Below the pieces are notes generated by a model, which saw only the letters and a program-made list of their open reading frames with translations, was not told the DNA's origin and did no database searches. Of a stretch of DNA of 64,000 bases, positions 1 through 11,084 are shown one piece after another. Position 1 is the first letter of the stretch, and every line of letters starts with the position of its first letter. The translations under genes were made by a program, and so were the position numbers. This DNA is from Trissonchulus latispiculum (taxonomy: Eukaryota; Nematoda; Enoplea; Enoplida; Ironidae), in the NCBI GenBank assembly GCA_030248195.1, contig JASAND010004050.1, positions 48,501-112,500 on the forward strand. Direction: 5' to 3'.

Positions 1-3000
1 TCCAACGCAGAGGAATTTTTCTGCGGTCATGATGATGATCTTTGCATTCCATTTGGTAGCTTCCGAGACTGTGTATATCAATGTCCCTCTGGTTATGACG
101 AAGGTAAGCGAACCTTCACCTCAAACCTTCGTATTCTTGATGATACATGTGCTTGGCGGGTCACCCCCTCCCAGAATCCAAATTTTCCCGGATTTTTTGG
201 GCAAAAAACTAGAAAACTCTGGTTTTTACCCCTTCCTGCATATTATTTCCAAGTCTTACTTGCTCAATTTTGTGTTTAATAAGTCACTTTCTAATTTAAA
301 ACAACAACATGCTAGTGGTTTAGTTATGTGGCTCGTAGGATTTAAATTTGAAATTGAATTGGTCCAAGTTTTTGCTGATTGCTTTGTGTGTGTGTTGCTT
401 TTTCGAGAGAAACGTTTTGCTAGTCTTTGTTTCAGCTTGTAACGCTGGATATATCAAATGTGACTGTGTTTGTCAAGAAGCTTCCATTTATGCAACAGAA
501 TGTGTAGATGACTGTAAGTCACAAGATAAACTTATTCGGGAATGGAAACGATTGTCTAATTGATATGCTGTCCAAACGTATCTGTCAATGGGCCCATGTC
601 AAGATAAAAGTTAGAACCCTCATCGGGAAAAAAGGAGGTTCTCAAATTTTTTTCATGCGTTTGTATCCGGAACTTTGATTTGTGTGTGACTACGTTGCGG
701 ATTCTTTCCTGCAACAGACACATCCGCAGACATGATATGTTTATAATAGGTACGTGCATAAGTATCCCACCCAATCATCAAATTTGTAGCATATAACCGG
801 GGTGTACTGGGGGGGGTCCTCCTGGCTTTTCTCATAAATTTAGAGTGAAAGTTGTGTATATGCTACATTCAATGTCCACAATATGGGTATCAATCGAAAG
901 CTGACGACAGAAGAACAAGTTCGTCCTAGATCTAAGTCCAGGCAACGCACACACTTTTCGGTATACCCAGACTCCACTACCCTCAGAACTTCCAGCAAAC
1001 ACTTACAACTAAACAGTGGAGGATCTTGAAAAAATTTCAGAACCCCCATCAAAAATTTGGAATTAAATATGTGTAGTTACGGATCAGATCTCTTCGAAAA
1101 GTTAAGAACCCCCAAGAACACCCAGAACCCCCATCAAAAAATGAAACTAAACATAGTTATAGATCAAATCTCTACAAAAATTAAGAGCCCCCAGAACTCC
1201 AAGAACCCCCACGAAAATAAAAGCTCCAAGAAAAACAAGTGGTACATCAGAGCCCATCAAAAAGTGACTTTTATCTTGACATGGGCCTGTCAGTGGCGTA
1301 TAAAGGGATAAAGTACTATAAATCAAACAGAATTCGAAATGTAGAAGAAGACAACATGTTTTTGTCTAACAACTATTGTTTCCTGACCAGTTGGAGGAGG
1401 CGAAACATTTAATATTTTAATACTTTAATAATTTAATATTTTACTATTTAATAATATTTTAGTTTGAAGAAATTCCGCTTAAATGCACTTCATCTGAAAT
1501 GTGTTTAGGGAAATTTTTGCCGTTTACAGAAAACCTTGCTTGCTCGTGCTCGAATGGGTGCTTTCTCAATCATTACAATTTTAGATTTAACTAAATACTG
1601 CGAAGGTAAGGATCCCGCTGAAGTGTTTCACTGTACAAATGGTGGTTGCATCCCGTTTATCTGGGTTTCGGACGGATACAACGACTGTGGAGACAATAGC
1701 GATGAAGGTTGGCATCGAGTTTTGTATTTTCAGAACTACTAGACAGATAATTCTTAGAGAAATGATGAAAAACGCCTGCTTGCAGTTCTACCTAGTGAGT
1801 ACTAATCTCTGGAGCTCCTGCCTGCTCACAGCGCCCATTGTCTCTCTCCTGTTCGGACTAAGGCTTTTGCCTTAGTGACTGCAGACAGACGTTTTCCTTA
1901 TTTCTTTGATTAATGCCTTGTATCCTTTGTGGATCCGCCTGCTGGCCCGCGTTTGCCTCATTTTTTTGATACAGACTGATAATTCCTTGTATACTGGGAT
2001 TGGCTGTAACAAATAAACAATTCCACATACTGTTTGATTTACGTTTAAGTCTACATTAATTATCAATGACGAGATAAACTAATCAGGAGTTACTTGTGCA
2101 GGGTACTATGCTATTAGTACTTTATGAATGCTGTAAACTGTAAGGATGTAACAGTAAAACGTTTGTTCGAAAACTATGTTCGTATGTTCGTATTTTCGTA
2201 TGTCCGAAAGGAACGAATAGTATCGAGATAGCTAATTTGACATAGGCTTTTCGTGGTATCGGATGTGATTAGTCGGTTCAATATTTCAGATCCAGTAGCC
2301 CTAGACGAATGTTCCCTTGGAGTTGACTCTTGTTCAGAAAACGCAACCTGCTCAAACATATTTGATCATTCCTTCTATTGCACATGTTTCGATGGATTCT
2401 ATGGTGACGGCATTCGTTGCTATCCGGGTTCTCCTCCAACAGAACCTCCACCACCGACTACTACTACTACTACTACTGTCGCAACTACAACGACGCCTAG
2501 ACCGACAACGCAGCCGCCAACGACAACGACAACTGTGCCGACAACAACTACAACCCAATATGATCGTAAGTTAATTGCTTGCGATCTAGGGCTGTCAACC
2601 AGTGGTACTTGGCGGAATGATGGAAATACGAAAGCAAGTTCATGTAGCCTTAATGGTTTACCTGAAACCTGGTTTTGCTAAGTAAGCTAAGATATTAAAT
2701 TGGGGTCACTAGTGGATAACCAGCTAGCTTGTTATTAGTAAACAAAGTAGCTATGTCGGAACTGAGCTGTAAAAGATGTCTTCAAATCATATTTCAGCCG
2801 CCTCCCACTTCAATAGTCCATTTTGTCCGAGGAAATTCGACTGTACTCTCAATGGATCGTGTATTGAGCTTGAACAATACAGAGACTGTGTCGTAGATTG
2901 CGTAAATGGTGCTGACGAAGGTAATTATGACCATTGCATGTTTTGTTATCGGCAAAAATAGCCCTGCCTTTGACGAGAAAAGTGTTTCATGTTGAGTAAA

Positions 3001-5818
3001 AAGCTGAGATGACCGCTAATTTTTGCATCACATATGCCTGATAATTAAATTTCACGTCTTCTAACTGTCTCCAAAAGTGCCACTTTCATGCAATTTCAGA
3101 GTGTTTGCCGTCAAGAGTTAACTGTGACGGATGTTCCAAGTGTGTTCCCAGCGATCTAACAGAGGAACTCTGCGGAGACAGATTATGTAAGGCATGCTGT
3201 TTTTCGATTGTTTCATTATCCGTTAAAACTTTCTAATTTCGTCATGTTTAATGTCATCTAAAAACCCTCATTGCTAGCTGGTTTAAGAATTTCAGAATAC
3301 AAAAATAGACTGTGATGTTACTGAATAGGTTCAGTGAAATTGGAGTCCTAACAACCTCTTTGTTCCAAGTTGTGTCGGTTTCTGCAGGGTGCATTTAAAT
3401 TAAAACTCACTCAATTTTGTATAACCAATCATTATTTACCCGTGCTTCGAAAGCTAAAAATCAGTTGAATAAAATTGTAATCGACTTTTGAGAGGAACAA
3501 GACTGAGATACGGCTTGTGATTCCAGCAAACAGCTCTAGTCGCTTTTGCATAGAGTTTTTCGAAACTTCATTTGTAGCATTATGTGGTGACCCGTTACTG
3601 CAGTACATTTGTACAGTATCCATTTCTGGAGTCTAAACTAATTTAAAAGAGGGTGTCGAAACAATTTTGAAATGATAGCACATTAACCGTAAGAGCAGCT
3701 AGTTTACTAGACAATCGCAATGATGAGTTGAGCCAAGAGTATATAATAGGAAGAGTGGGAAGCTTGGCCGTGCCTAATGGAAATGGCCTGCGAGATGCTC
3801 GGCACATTAAGGCAGAAATCTCGGGGGGGGGGTACCGCTTACCATTGTTCATCATGTGTTTATATGCGTTTGAACTAAAACGCATCTGATTGGCTAATTC
3901 CCTACCTTATGTCAAATTTTTGGTTATAAGTGGACCCCCCCCCCCCCGAGATCTCAGGGGGGGGTACCGCTTAGCGTTGTTAAGCGTGTGTTTATATGCA
4001 GTCGAACTGAAATGTATTTGATTGGCTACTTAGCTACTGTAATCCTCATCAGTGCATTTCAGTTCGACTGCATATAAACACACGCTTAACAACGCTAAGC
4101 GGTACCCCCCCTGAGATCTCGGGGGGGTCCACTTATACACATAAATTTGACATAAGGTAGGGAATTAGCCAATCAGATGCGTTTTAGTTCAAACGCATAT
4201 AAACACATGATGAACAATGGTAAGCGGTACCCCCCCGAGATTTCGGCCTTAATGTGCCGAGCATCTCGCAGGCCATTACCATTAGGAAGGGCCAAGCTTC
4301 CCACTCTTCCTATTATATACTCTTGGTTGAGCACATATCGTACTAGTACAAAGATCAACAAAACCTAATGTTTCTTAAATCTGGATAGACTACATTCTTC
4401 AACACCTTCTGCGTCCAATGGCATTAATTTTAGTTCATTCGTATATAAACGCACGCTTTAACAGTGCTAAGCGGTACCCCCCCCTGAGATCTCGGGGGGG
4501 GGGTCCACTTATACACATAAATTTGACATAAGGTAGGGAATTAGCCAATCAGATGCGTTTTAGTTCAAACGCATATAAACACATGCTGAACAATGGTAAG
4601 TGGTACCCCCCCTCCGATTTCGGCCTTAATGTGCCGAGCATCTTGCAAGCTTAAAGCGGCAGGAAGAGCTGAGTGTCTAACTCTTCCTATTACTGCTGGT
4701 GTAGCTTTGTCAGCAAAAATCCGGGTTTTGAATGAGACTTAGTTATACAACTCACTCTCTGTTTTCCTATGTTAATTGCATGAGTGATAGCTGATTGCAC
4801 GATACAGAGAGCTTTGTTGCTCTTCTGTACCGTGATTTCGTGAACAGTGCCGATACGTTCTTTATCCGCACGATGCACGCTGGGAGGTCTGGACCTAAAA
4901 ATTTGCCGCACCGTGCTTGATATTTGTAATGTTCATACATGTGCTTGGGGTCAGGGGGGGGGGGGTTTCACGCCCCTCCAGAATCCGGATGTTTCCGGTT
5001 TTTGGGCAAAAAAACCGGAAAAATCCGGTTGGTTTTACGGCGGCCTCACTCCCCCAAACGTCCCCTCCTGCACATGTCTGGTAATGTTCCAGTGAATCCT
5101 GATCTTTGTCTATCTACTAAGATGACCTTCCCATGTCTTGATGGCAGTGGATGTGTTCTTTATGACTTCATTCTGGACGGCATCACGGACTGCATTGGAG
5201 GTTCGGATGAAGGTAAAGCTAGTTTGTACTATGATTCAGAATCTATTTACTTTGAAAATAATGCTAACAATCACGTTTTACAAACCCATTGGCTTTCTGG
5301 CTTTCTCCTGTTTCGGACTAAGACTGTCTTAGTGACTGCGGGCAGGCGTTTTTGATTATTTTTTATGATTTCTATACTTGTATACTTTATATAATTTATA
5401 GTTTTATAATTTTATAAAGGCAATATTAAAGCTATATGAAATATATTCTATATGCATACTGTTTACAAAATTCCATTTATTTATTTTCTGATGACCGGTT
5501 CCACTCCTTTGAGCGTTTATAGTAAGCCTTAACGGGAGATAATGAAATGAAGGTTTGAAGGCTAATAAAGACACTGGCAGAAGCCTTGTAATGGTTTGCT
5601 AGCTTTCCGTTACAGATCCCATCTATCACGACGAATGCTATCTGGGCATCGATGACTGCGATCCTGAGACATCCATCTGCGAAGACGGTACCGGTTTCCC
5701 GCCCTCACCGGACGGCGTTCATATTTGCACTTGTAAACCGGGATTTATCAAAGGAAACGATGGTTCCTGCGGAACTCCGCTGCCAGCCACGACCACTGTA
5801 GCTGGAACTACAGTCTAA
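1..5818 (+). CDS. LDL-receptor class A / EGF repeat protein, 3' part of a multi-exon gene
   Basis: Exons read from splice sites and cysteine patterns: 1-103, 436-513, 1585-1707, 2290-2565, 2798-2920, 3100-3186, 5093-5212 and 5616-5818 (TAA at 5816). Every junction checked is phase 1, so each exon is a cassette. The exons at 1-103, 1585-1707, 2798-2920 and 5093-5212 are LDLa-like, with GSDE or NSDE-type calcium-box ends; that at 1585 has Ser where the Cys before DG is usual. Exons 2290 and 5616 are six-cysteine EGF-like modules. The 2290 exon continues into a Thr/Pro mucin-like linker, probably O-glycosylated. The last exon ends without a transmembrane segment, so the product may be secreted, but the 5' end lies outside the window. 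LDLa/EGF arrays bind lipoproteins or ligands outside cells; the ligand here is unknown. Introns carry transposons (591-1287, 3734-4325). Splice sites are inferred by eye. Confidence 0.8.
591..1287. mobile_element. 697-bp MITE with 21-bp perfect TIRs
   Basis: TIR GGCCCATGTCAAGATAAAAG.. at 591-611 is the perfect reverse complement of 1267-1287. It is flanked by TGTCAATG (583-590) and TGTCAGTG (1288-1295), an 8-bp TSD with one mismatch. It lies in an intron of the LDLa/EGF gene. The interior holds several ~100-bp units built on AGAACCCCCA. No transposase. A second copy in the opposite orientation is at 28187-28885. The 8-bp TSD would fit hAT or P-like mobilisation; the superfamily is not established. 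Confidence 0.85.
1838..1960 (+). repeat. interspersed repeat, copy 1 (intronic)
   Basis: CTCTCTCCTGTTCGGACTAAGG... followed by TTAGTGACTGCAGACAG and a GTGGATCCGCCTG segment recurs at about 5295-5400 and, reverse-complemented, at about 31910-32060. Family unknown; no termini could be defined. Confidence 0.5.
3734..4325. mobile_element. 592-bp foldback element of the CAAGAGTATATAATAG family
   Basis: Begins CAAGAGTATATAATAGG and ends in its reverse complement. It is flanked by a perfect 7-bp TSD, GTTGAGC (3727-3733 and 4326-4332). Almost the whole element is an inverted repeat, with a second, inner inverted repeat around GTACCGCTTA and G8-10 tracts, leaving a short loop near 4035. Located in the last large intron of the LDLa/EGF gene. 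Its termini match those of the reverse-transcriptase-bearing element at 33439-35989, which also has a 7-bp TSD. Confidence 0.9.
4436..4690. repeat. partial copy of the CAAGAG-family element
   Basis: The segment with GTATATAAACGCACGC, GCTAAGCGGTACC, a run of Cs and CCAATCAGATGCG repeats the right half of the 3734-4325 element, including ...CGGCCTTAATGTGCCGAGC, and ends near CTTCCTATTA without the full terminus. It is a truncated relic only ~110 bp downstream of the intact copy. Confidence 0.75.
5295..5400 (+). repeat. interspersed repeat, copy 2 (intronic)
   Basis: Related to 1838-1960 (TCTCCTGTTTCGGACTAAG, TTAGTGACTGCGGGCAG). Lies in the last intron of the LDLa/EGF gene. Confidence 0.45.
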
Positions 5819-6897
5819 AGGTCGACCATAGCTGAGAAGCATTTAAAAAATGTGTAATGTGTGTTTGTGTGCCCATACCAGTATCAGTACCATTAAAATA
5901 GCGTTGCGTCGGATCAGTTCTAAAGCATAATGGTTTTTGAAAGACTAGCTTCGCACAGCCTTCAAGTTTAACCGTTTTATGCCACATCATAGCCCGCGAA
6001 ATTACATTATCCATTTGATGGAAAATCATTTTTAATACGTTAAAATAGTAAATGTTACTAATATCGACCTAATACTGTACGAAACTAAAGCTCGCCTTAA
6101 CTGGCAATGCAAACACAAGTTCAAAGCATACAGCAGGCCTCGTCAAACTATATAAATATATACGTCAATATATAAATCTGAGCTGATCAGAAAGAACCAC
6201 ATGACTTAATAATAAATAAATAAACTTAAGAATCATAACGACTTATAACTTTAACCATGCTTTGAAAGGATCGAGTCGAGCCCCGGTTTGTCCCACAAAA
6301 GTTCTGAGAAAATTATTGTAGTTAAAGCCAACTGTAATACAATTTTTGCACAATAAACTTCCACAAACGTCCAATTTTCAAAAATATTTATCAATTTTTG
6401 TGAAATAGTAATTTAACAGAAATCTTGGTTACTAAAATATTACAAAAGCAGACAATAAAAGCTTTAATGCAAACCGGTTATCTTTTCTTGGTTTCTTCGT
6501 ATATACTTCTTTAACCCGCTTTTAGCAGCAACAAGCAAGATTTTATGCAAAAGGTTCAGTTTCCGCTGGATGGACATTTAAGTAATTGCAAACCTGCTGC
6601 GCATGCGCAGCTAATTATTTTACAAGAGAGCTCTTACTTGCTTACTACAGAAAATATGCGTGCAAAACATTGGTTGAAGATTTTTATAAAGCTTGAGGAA
6701 TTTACCTTTTTATCGAAAATAAAGTTTAAACTTTAAACTATTCAGCATTTGTTAGCACATGTTTCTGTTTCTTGCATTTAAACAATCTTTGCTGAGATGT
6801 TAATGGCAAAAGTTTACTTTAACTGTGAGTCATCAATTAGATCATACACAGAACAGACGTTTCCGATTTTGGAATTGAAACTAATACATGAGCGAAC
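5819..6897. other. 3' UTR and intergenic DNA after the LDLa/EGF gene
   Basis: AT-rich. Several AATAAA-like signals (about 6208-6225 and 6453) could serve as poly(A) sites for the upstream gene. No coding signal was found. Confidence 0.5.
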
Positions 6898-6905
6898 ATA
6901 CACAT

Positions 6906-8507
6906 TAGGCATGGGCACGGGTCCAAAAATTTGGACCCGGGTACCCGGTACTACCCGAAGCCCTATGTCGGGTAATTGCGACACTACCCGGGTACCCGGG
7001 TAATCGGGTACCCGGGTACCCGGGTACCCGAGCACTTTCGGGTACCCGAGAAATTTTAACCCATTTTTCGGATTTGGCCATTTTGAAATTTAACTTTTTT
7101 CAGTGGTCTTTTTTCACATTGAGCTTAGATTGGATAGATTTTCATTCTTAAGTTATTTCAAAGGAGTTTTAAATACTTAAAATGGATTATGGGGACCTTC
7201 AATTAATTGTCACGGTATCAGAAGCTGATGCTGATAAAGACAACAGTGGTTTTTATTTTATAACCGCGCTCAGATCAGCAATCTTCTGAGTTTCGTACCA
7301 CCGCCGCCCTGTCCGATTCCTGGAATCTTTAAATGTAAACAAATTTTAGAAAGCATTTGGATTATAAGAGCAAATCCCCATAACAAAATTTAGCTAACTT
7401 CAACTGCTTGTCTCTGGAAATTGCAACAGCACAATAGGAAGCAAACAAGCAAAACCTGCACGACGTACTAAATTTTACGTAGTTTCTTTTTGTTCCCTCT
7501 TACGTAATTTCTTAATGAAACCACGTAAAAATAAAAATAAAAATAAAAACTAAGTTTTTTGGGATCGGACACTACACCTTACTGACAACACATGTAAAAT
7601 TTTTAAAACACTTAAATATTCCTTGAAATAAATTCATTTATTGTCATTACGATTCCACTGTATCCGAAGAAAGTCAAAGTAACTATCTCTCTCAACTTGG
7701 ATAAACTTTCCCAGTCACTAAACGCGTGCTCATACCAAAGAATCATCCAAAAGCTCATAGCTCAACATTTGGTTATATGAATGTTCAAACAACCTGGGAG
7801 CATTTTCTTACTTCAGAATTCAGTTTAGAAACAGCTAAAGTTGACAAATATCGAAACCTAATGAGCGTTGGCCATTAGTGAAGGAAGTTTTTCAACGTTG
7901 ACCATGTGGCATTAAATAGAATCACTAAAACTTTAAAGATCATATCAGTCACTATAGACACCATCTAATGGTAATTAGTATTGTTACTTACAGTTTAGAG
8001 AACAACGCAGTGCTGTGGCAAAAGTCACTAATTTGATGCGAACAGTTTTGTTCGTATCTTGTGAATTTTAAGTTTTAATTAATTCATCGACTTCCGCATA
8101 CTGCTCCAACAGGAATTTAAAGAAAGAAAAAATTATTAGAGCAAGGTAAATCTAATATTTTAAAAGCAGATCTAAAAATAGAAAATTATAAAATGTTTGA
8201 AAAATACCAGGATTAATTCCTCTTACCATTACTTCGTTTTTCTGTTGTAGTATCTTTTTATAATATTAAATTTTATAATAAACTGAAAATATTTTCGGTG
8301 GTTGCAAATTTTCTTAGCCAAAAATTTTCGGTGGTTAAAAATTATCTGAGCCAAAAAATTTCTCTGCTTGATCCAGATTAATCCAGTTTTATCCGGTTTT
8401 TTCCGGTTTTAACTGGATATCGGGTACCCGAAGCAGGACCCGGGTTTCCGAAAATTTTCGGGTACCCGGGTACCCGTCGGGTACCCGACTACCCGTGCCC
8501 ACGCCTA
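6906..8507. mobile_element. 1.6-kb non-autonomous hAT-like element with CCCGGGTA-rich ends
   Basis: Starts TAGGCATGGGCACGGGT and ends ACCCGTGCCCACGCCTA (16/17 complementary). Flanks ATACACAT (6898-6905) and ATACATAT (8508-8515) form an 8-bp TSD with one mismatch. Both subterminal regions carry arrays of ACCCGGGTACCCGGGT. No ORF resembling a transposase. The 8-bp TSD and short TIR fit the hAT superfamily; that assignment is inference. Confidence 0.85.
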
Positions 8508-8659
8508 ATACATATATGCGTAATATGCACATGAATTGGAAGCCGAATTTCTTTGGAACGAAAGACAAGATTTCGCACACAAATAATACTTGCCCTATCT
8601 TGAACCATTGTTTACACGCATTTACGGTAAAGTGTATATTTATCAAGGAAGATGCGTGT

Positions 8660-9075
8660 GAACCTCCCGTAGCGCAGTGGCTTCTTGCTGCGCTACAAGT
8701 GGAGGATCATGTCAAGTCTAGAGCTTGAACAAAAAATAAGCTCTAGCACCCTATTTCAAATATCCCTCCTGGGCAATTTACCGACATTGTCAAGGGGTGG
8801 CCGCCTGTCTGGTGGAGCTACCACAGCACCTCCATTACGGTGGACGTAATGGACGTACTGATAGCCTTGTAGAACACCTCTGGTAATTGCTATGGCAATT
8901 ATCCAGTGTCAGCATCCCTTCCCTCAAAAACGCATATGTTCTAAGCTGGCACTACCCCTAACCGGAGCACTGACTGGTGTGAGGTGGCTGTAAAAAATGA
9001 GTGTGAGGGATCGGGCCGAGCAAACATAAGAGATCTGCTGCGCTGAGGCGCTGCAGGAAATATATCATTCACACA
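8660..9075 (+). repeat. possible tRNA-related SINE-like repeat
   Basis: An A-box-like TAGCGCAGTGG sits in a perfect stem (TAGCGCAG / CTGCGCTA), followed by about 350 bp of moderately GC-rich sequence unlike its AT-rich surroundings. No clear B-box or 3' tail. Low confidence. Confidence 0.3.
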
Positions 9076-9926
9076 AATCTATTATAATGCGGAATTATTA
9101 TGAAATATTTATCGGTGGATTGGGGAGCCCCAGCTACTCACTCAATTTTTTTGTCTATATAATCAATTATTGTAAACTTAGCTGCCAGTTTCAATCCCGT
9201 ACAAGAGCATACTATGCAACATGATATCACTTGGTTGTTACCACGCGAATCGCACTGTTCATGTAAATGAGTAAGAAATTTTGCACGCACTTTAGTTTTA
9301 TCATCTCGACACCATACAGGTGTAGCTAATTGTTCATTAAAAGGTGATATACTCCATCTATGTAACTTTGTAGTTATGTCACCAGAAAACAAAAAGTTAC
9401 GCAACTACTATTAAACAGCAACTTCTGGAATTTCTAAATACTACTCTGGGTTTTCGCCTTTTTCTATAGTCGTTTTAATGCAGTTCTTAACTGTTAAATA
9501 AGCGAATTGCTGAGTTTTGTTGTAAGAGCAACTTTTTAACACCTGACAAAATTGGATCTACTCGAAAGGGCAGCAGCGTTTACTCAACCAGTTAGGAGGG
9601 GACGCTCGACACTAATTTGTAATACAACTTTTGCCTTTCAAGAAACACTTAAATAACGACAACGCAAAATGCTACAGTCTTGTTTTTGATCACTGTCAAA
9701 ATGTTTTATCACTACAGTGTACAACTACTTGTTTAAGTGTCATGTCAATTTGTCTGTTCGTAAAAGCTGCCTTTTTAACCATCAAGAGATTTAATTGCAA
9801 CTTTTTGTGCTGAAATTAAACTAAAAATTTAAGAGAAGACACTAAATTTCCGAGATCATTTCCCATTTTGGGATGCATAATTCATGTATCCGTATACTAA
9901 TCTTTTATACACTCAGTACACCTTAA
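9076..9926. other. intergenic DNA, nothing recognised
   Basis: AT-rich. Only short chance ORFs, such as an 88-codon frame on the minus strand at 9138-9404 with no recognised motif or obvious splice context. Confidence 0.4.
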
Positions 9927-11043
9927 GCCCGGTTCACGATGGAGTGCTTTGTGCTTTGTGCATTGATAGCTCACGATGGCGAGAAAGCACAGTGCTTTGT
10001 GCTCTCTGGTTCACGATGGTGATTGTGCTTTTGTGCTTTTGTGCTTTTGGTGTGCTTTGAGAATGTTCAACAATTTTGAAGATTTTAGTTTTTGCCTCTG
10101 TGCTCTCCAATCAAATGAGCTTAAGCCAATCTATTAGCTGATTGGCTGAAATAAAGGGCCACAAAAGATTAATGAAAACAGCTACAGTATCTTTTCAGGA
10201 TAACCCACCCCAGGCCCAGATTCCGCAAAACTTGATCAAATTAGCTGAAATTTGCTATGGGTACGTTTTCGACCACGCTGAGTTCAAATATCGCAAAAAT
10301 TTTCGATTTCGCGAAATTCGATTGTTTTCGATTCGTAAGGGACCAAGGGGAACCGAAAAATTTTTTCTTCGACCTTGCTGAAAAGTTGTAAAAAGGTTTT
10401 CGAGGCCGCAGAACACGAATCTGAAGTTAGTTTTTCAATTCAGCTTTTCGTTAGCTCAGTATAAGCTTACATCTTAAGCTTAGACCTTTAGCTTATATTG
10501 AGCTAACAGAAAGCTGAATCGAAACACGGATTTCAGATTCGTGTTGTGCGACCTCGAAAACCCCTGAATACAACTTTTCAGCAAAATCGAAAACAAAAAA
10601 TTTTTCGGTTCCCCTTGGCCCTTACGAATCGAAAAAAAATCGAATTTCGCGAAATCGAAAACTTTTGCGATATTTGAACTCAGCGTGGTCGAAAATCTAC
10701 CCATAGCAAATTTCAGCTCATTTGATCAAGTTTTGCGGAATCTGGTCCTGGGGTGGGTTATCCTGTAAAAAGACCCCAGCTACAATAGTGTATAAAATAT
10801 TTAATTACTCTTGAGAAGACATTGTCCACCAAACCAAAAACAGAAATAGTGGACAGTTTTCATAAACATCGGGATAGAATCTATTTGAAATCGGTTATTA
10901 AATTCCTACGTATTCCTAGGTCAAAGAGTTCATTAGAAATTAGGTCGGAGAGACAATATACACAGGAATCTTTTGTTATTTAATTTCTAAGCAAAAGCAA
11001 TAATAATTCGGCAAAGCACAAAGCACTCCATCGTGAACCGGGC
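9927..11043. mobile_element. TIR element with GCCCGGTTCACGATGG ends, carrying a nested palindrome
   Basis: 32-bp perfect TIR: 9927-9958 (GCCCGGTTCACGATGG...) against 11012-11043. Flanked by TTAA (9923-9926) and TTTA (11044-11047), consistent with a TTAA target with one change. Subterminal sequence is built of GTGCTTTTGTGCTTTT repeats. The 590-bp palindrome at 10187-10776 is inserted inside. No transposase, so non-autonomous. The AGCCCGGTTCA start is shared with 24675-25097. Confidence 0.85.
10187..10776. mobile_element. 590-bp palindromic MITE nested in the 9927-11043 element
   Basis: Two ~285-bp inverted arms meet near 10480 with almost no loop. Flanked by a perfect 8-bp TSD, CAGCTACA (10179-10186 and 10777-10784). 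Ends are imperfect inverses (GTATCTTTTCAGGATAACCC / GGGTTATCCTGTAAAAAG). Arms carry CGATTTCGCGAAAT-like motifs. A degraded half-copy lies at about 11745-11900. Confidence 0.9.
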
Positions 11044-11084
11044 TTTACAATTAGTTTAGGTGTAAGTTGAAAAGTTAGTACACA

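Noticed and set aside
9138..9404. 88-codon minus-strand frame with several cysteines
   Set aside because: No known motif, no matching splice context or paralogue in the window; length is within chance for AT-rich DNA.
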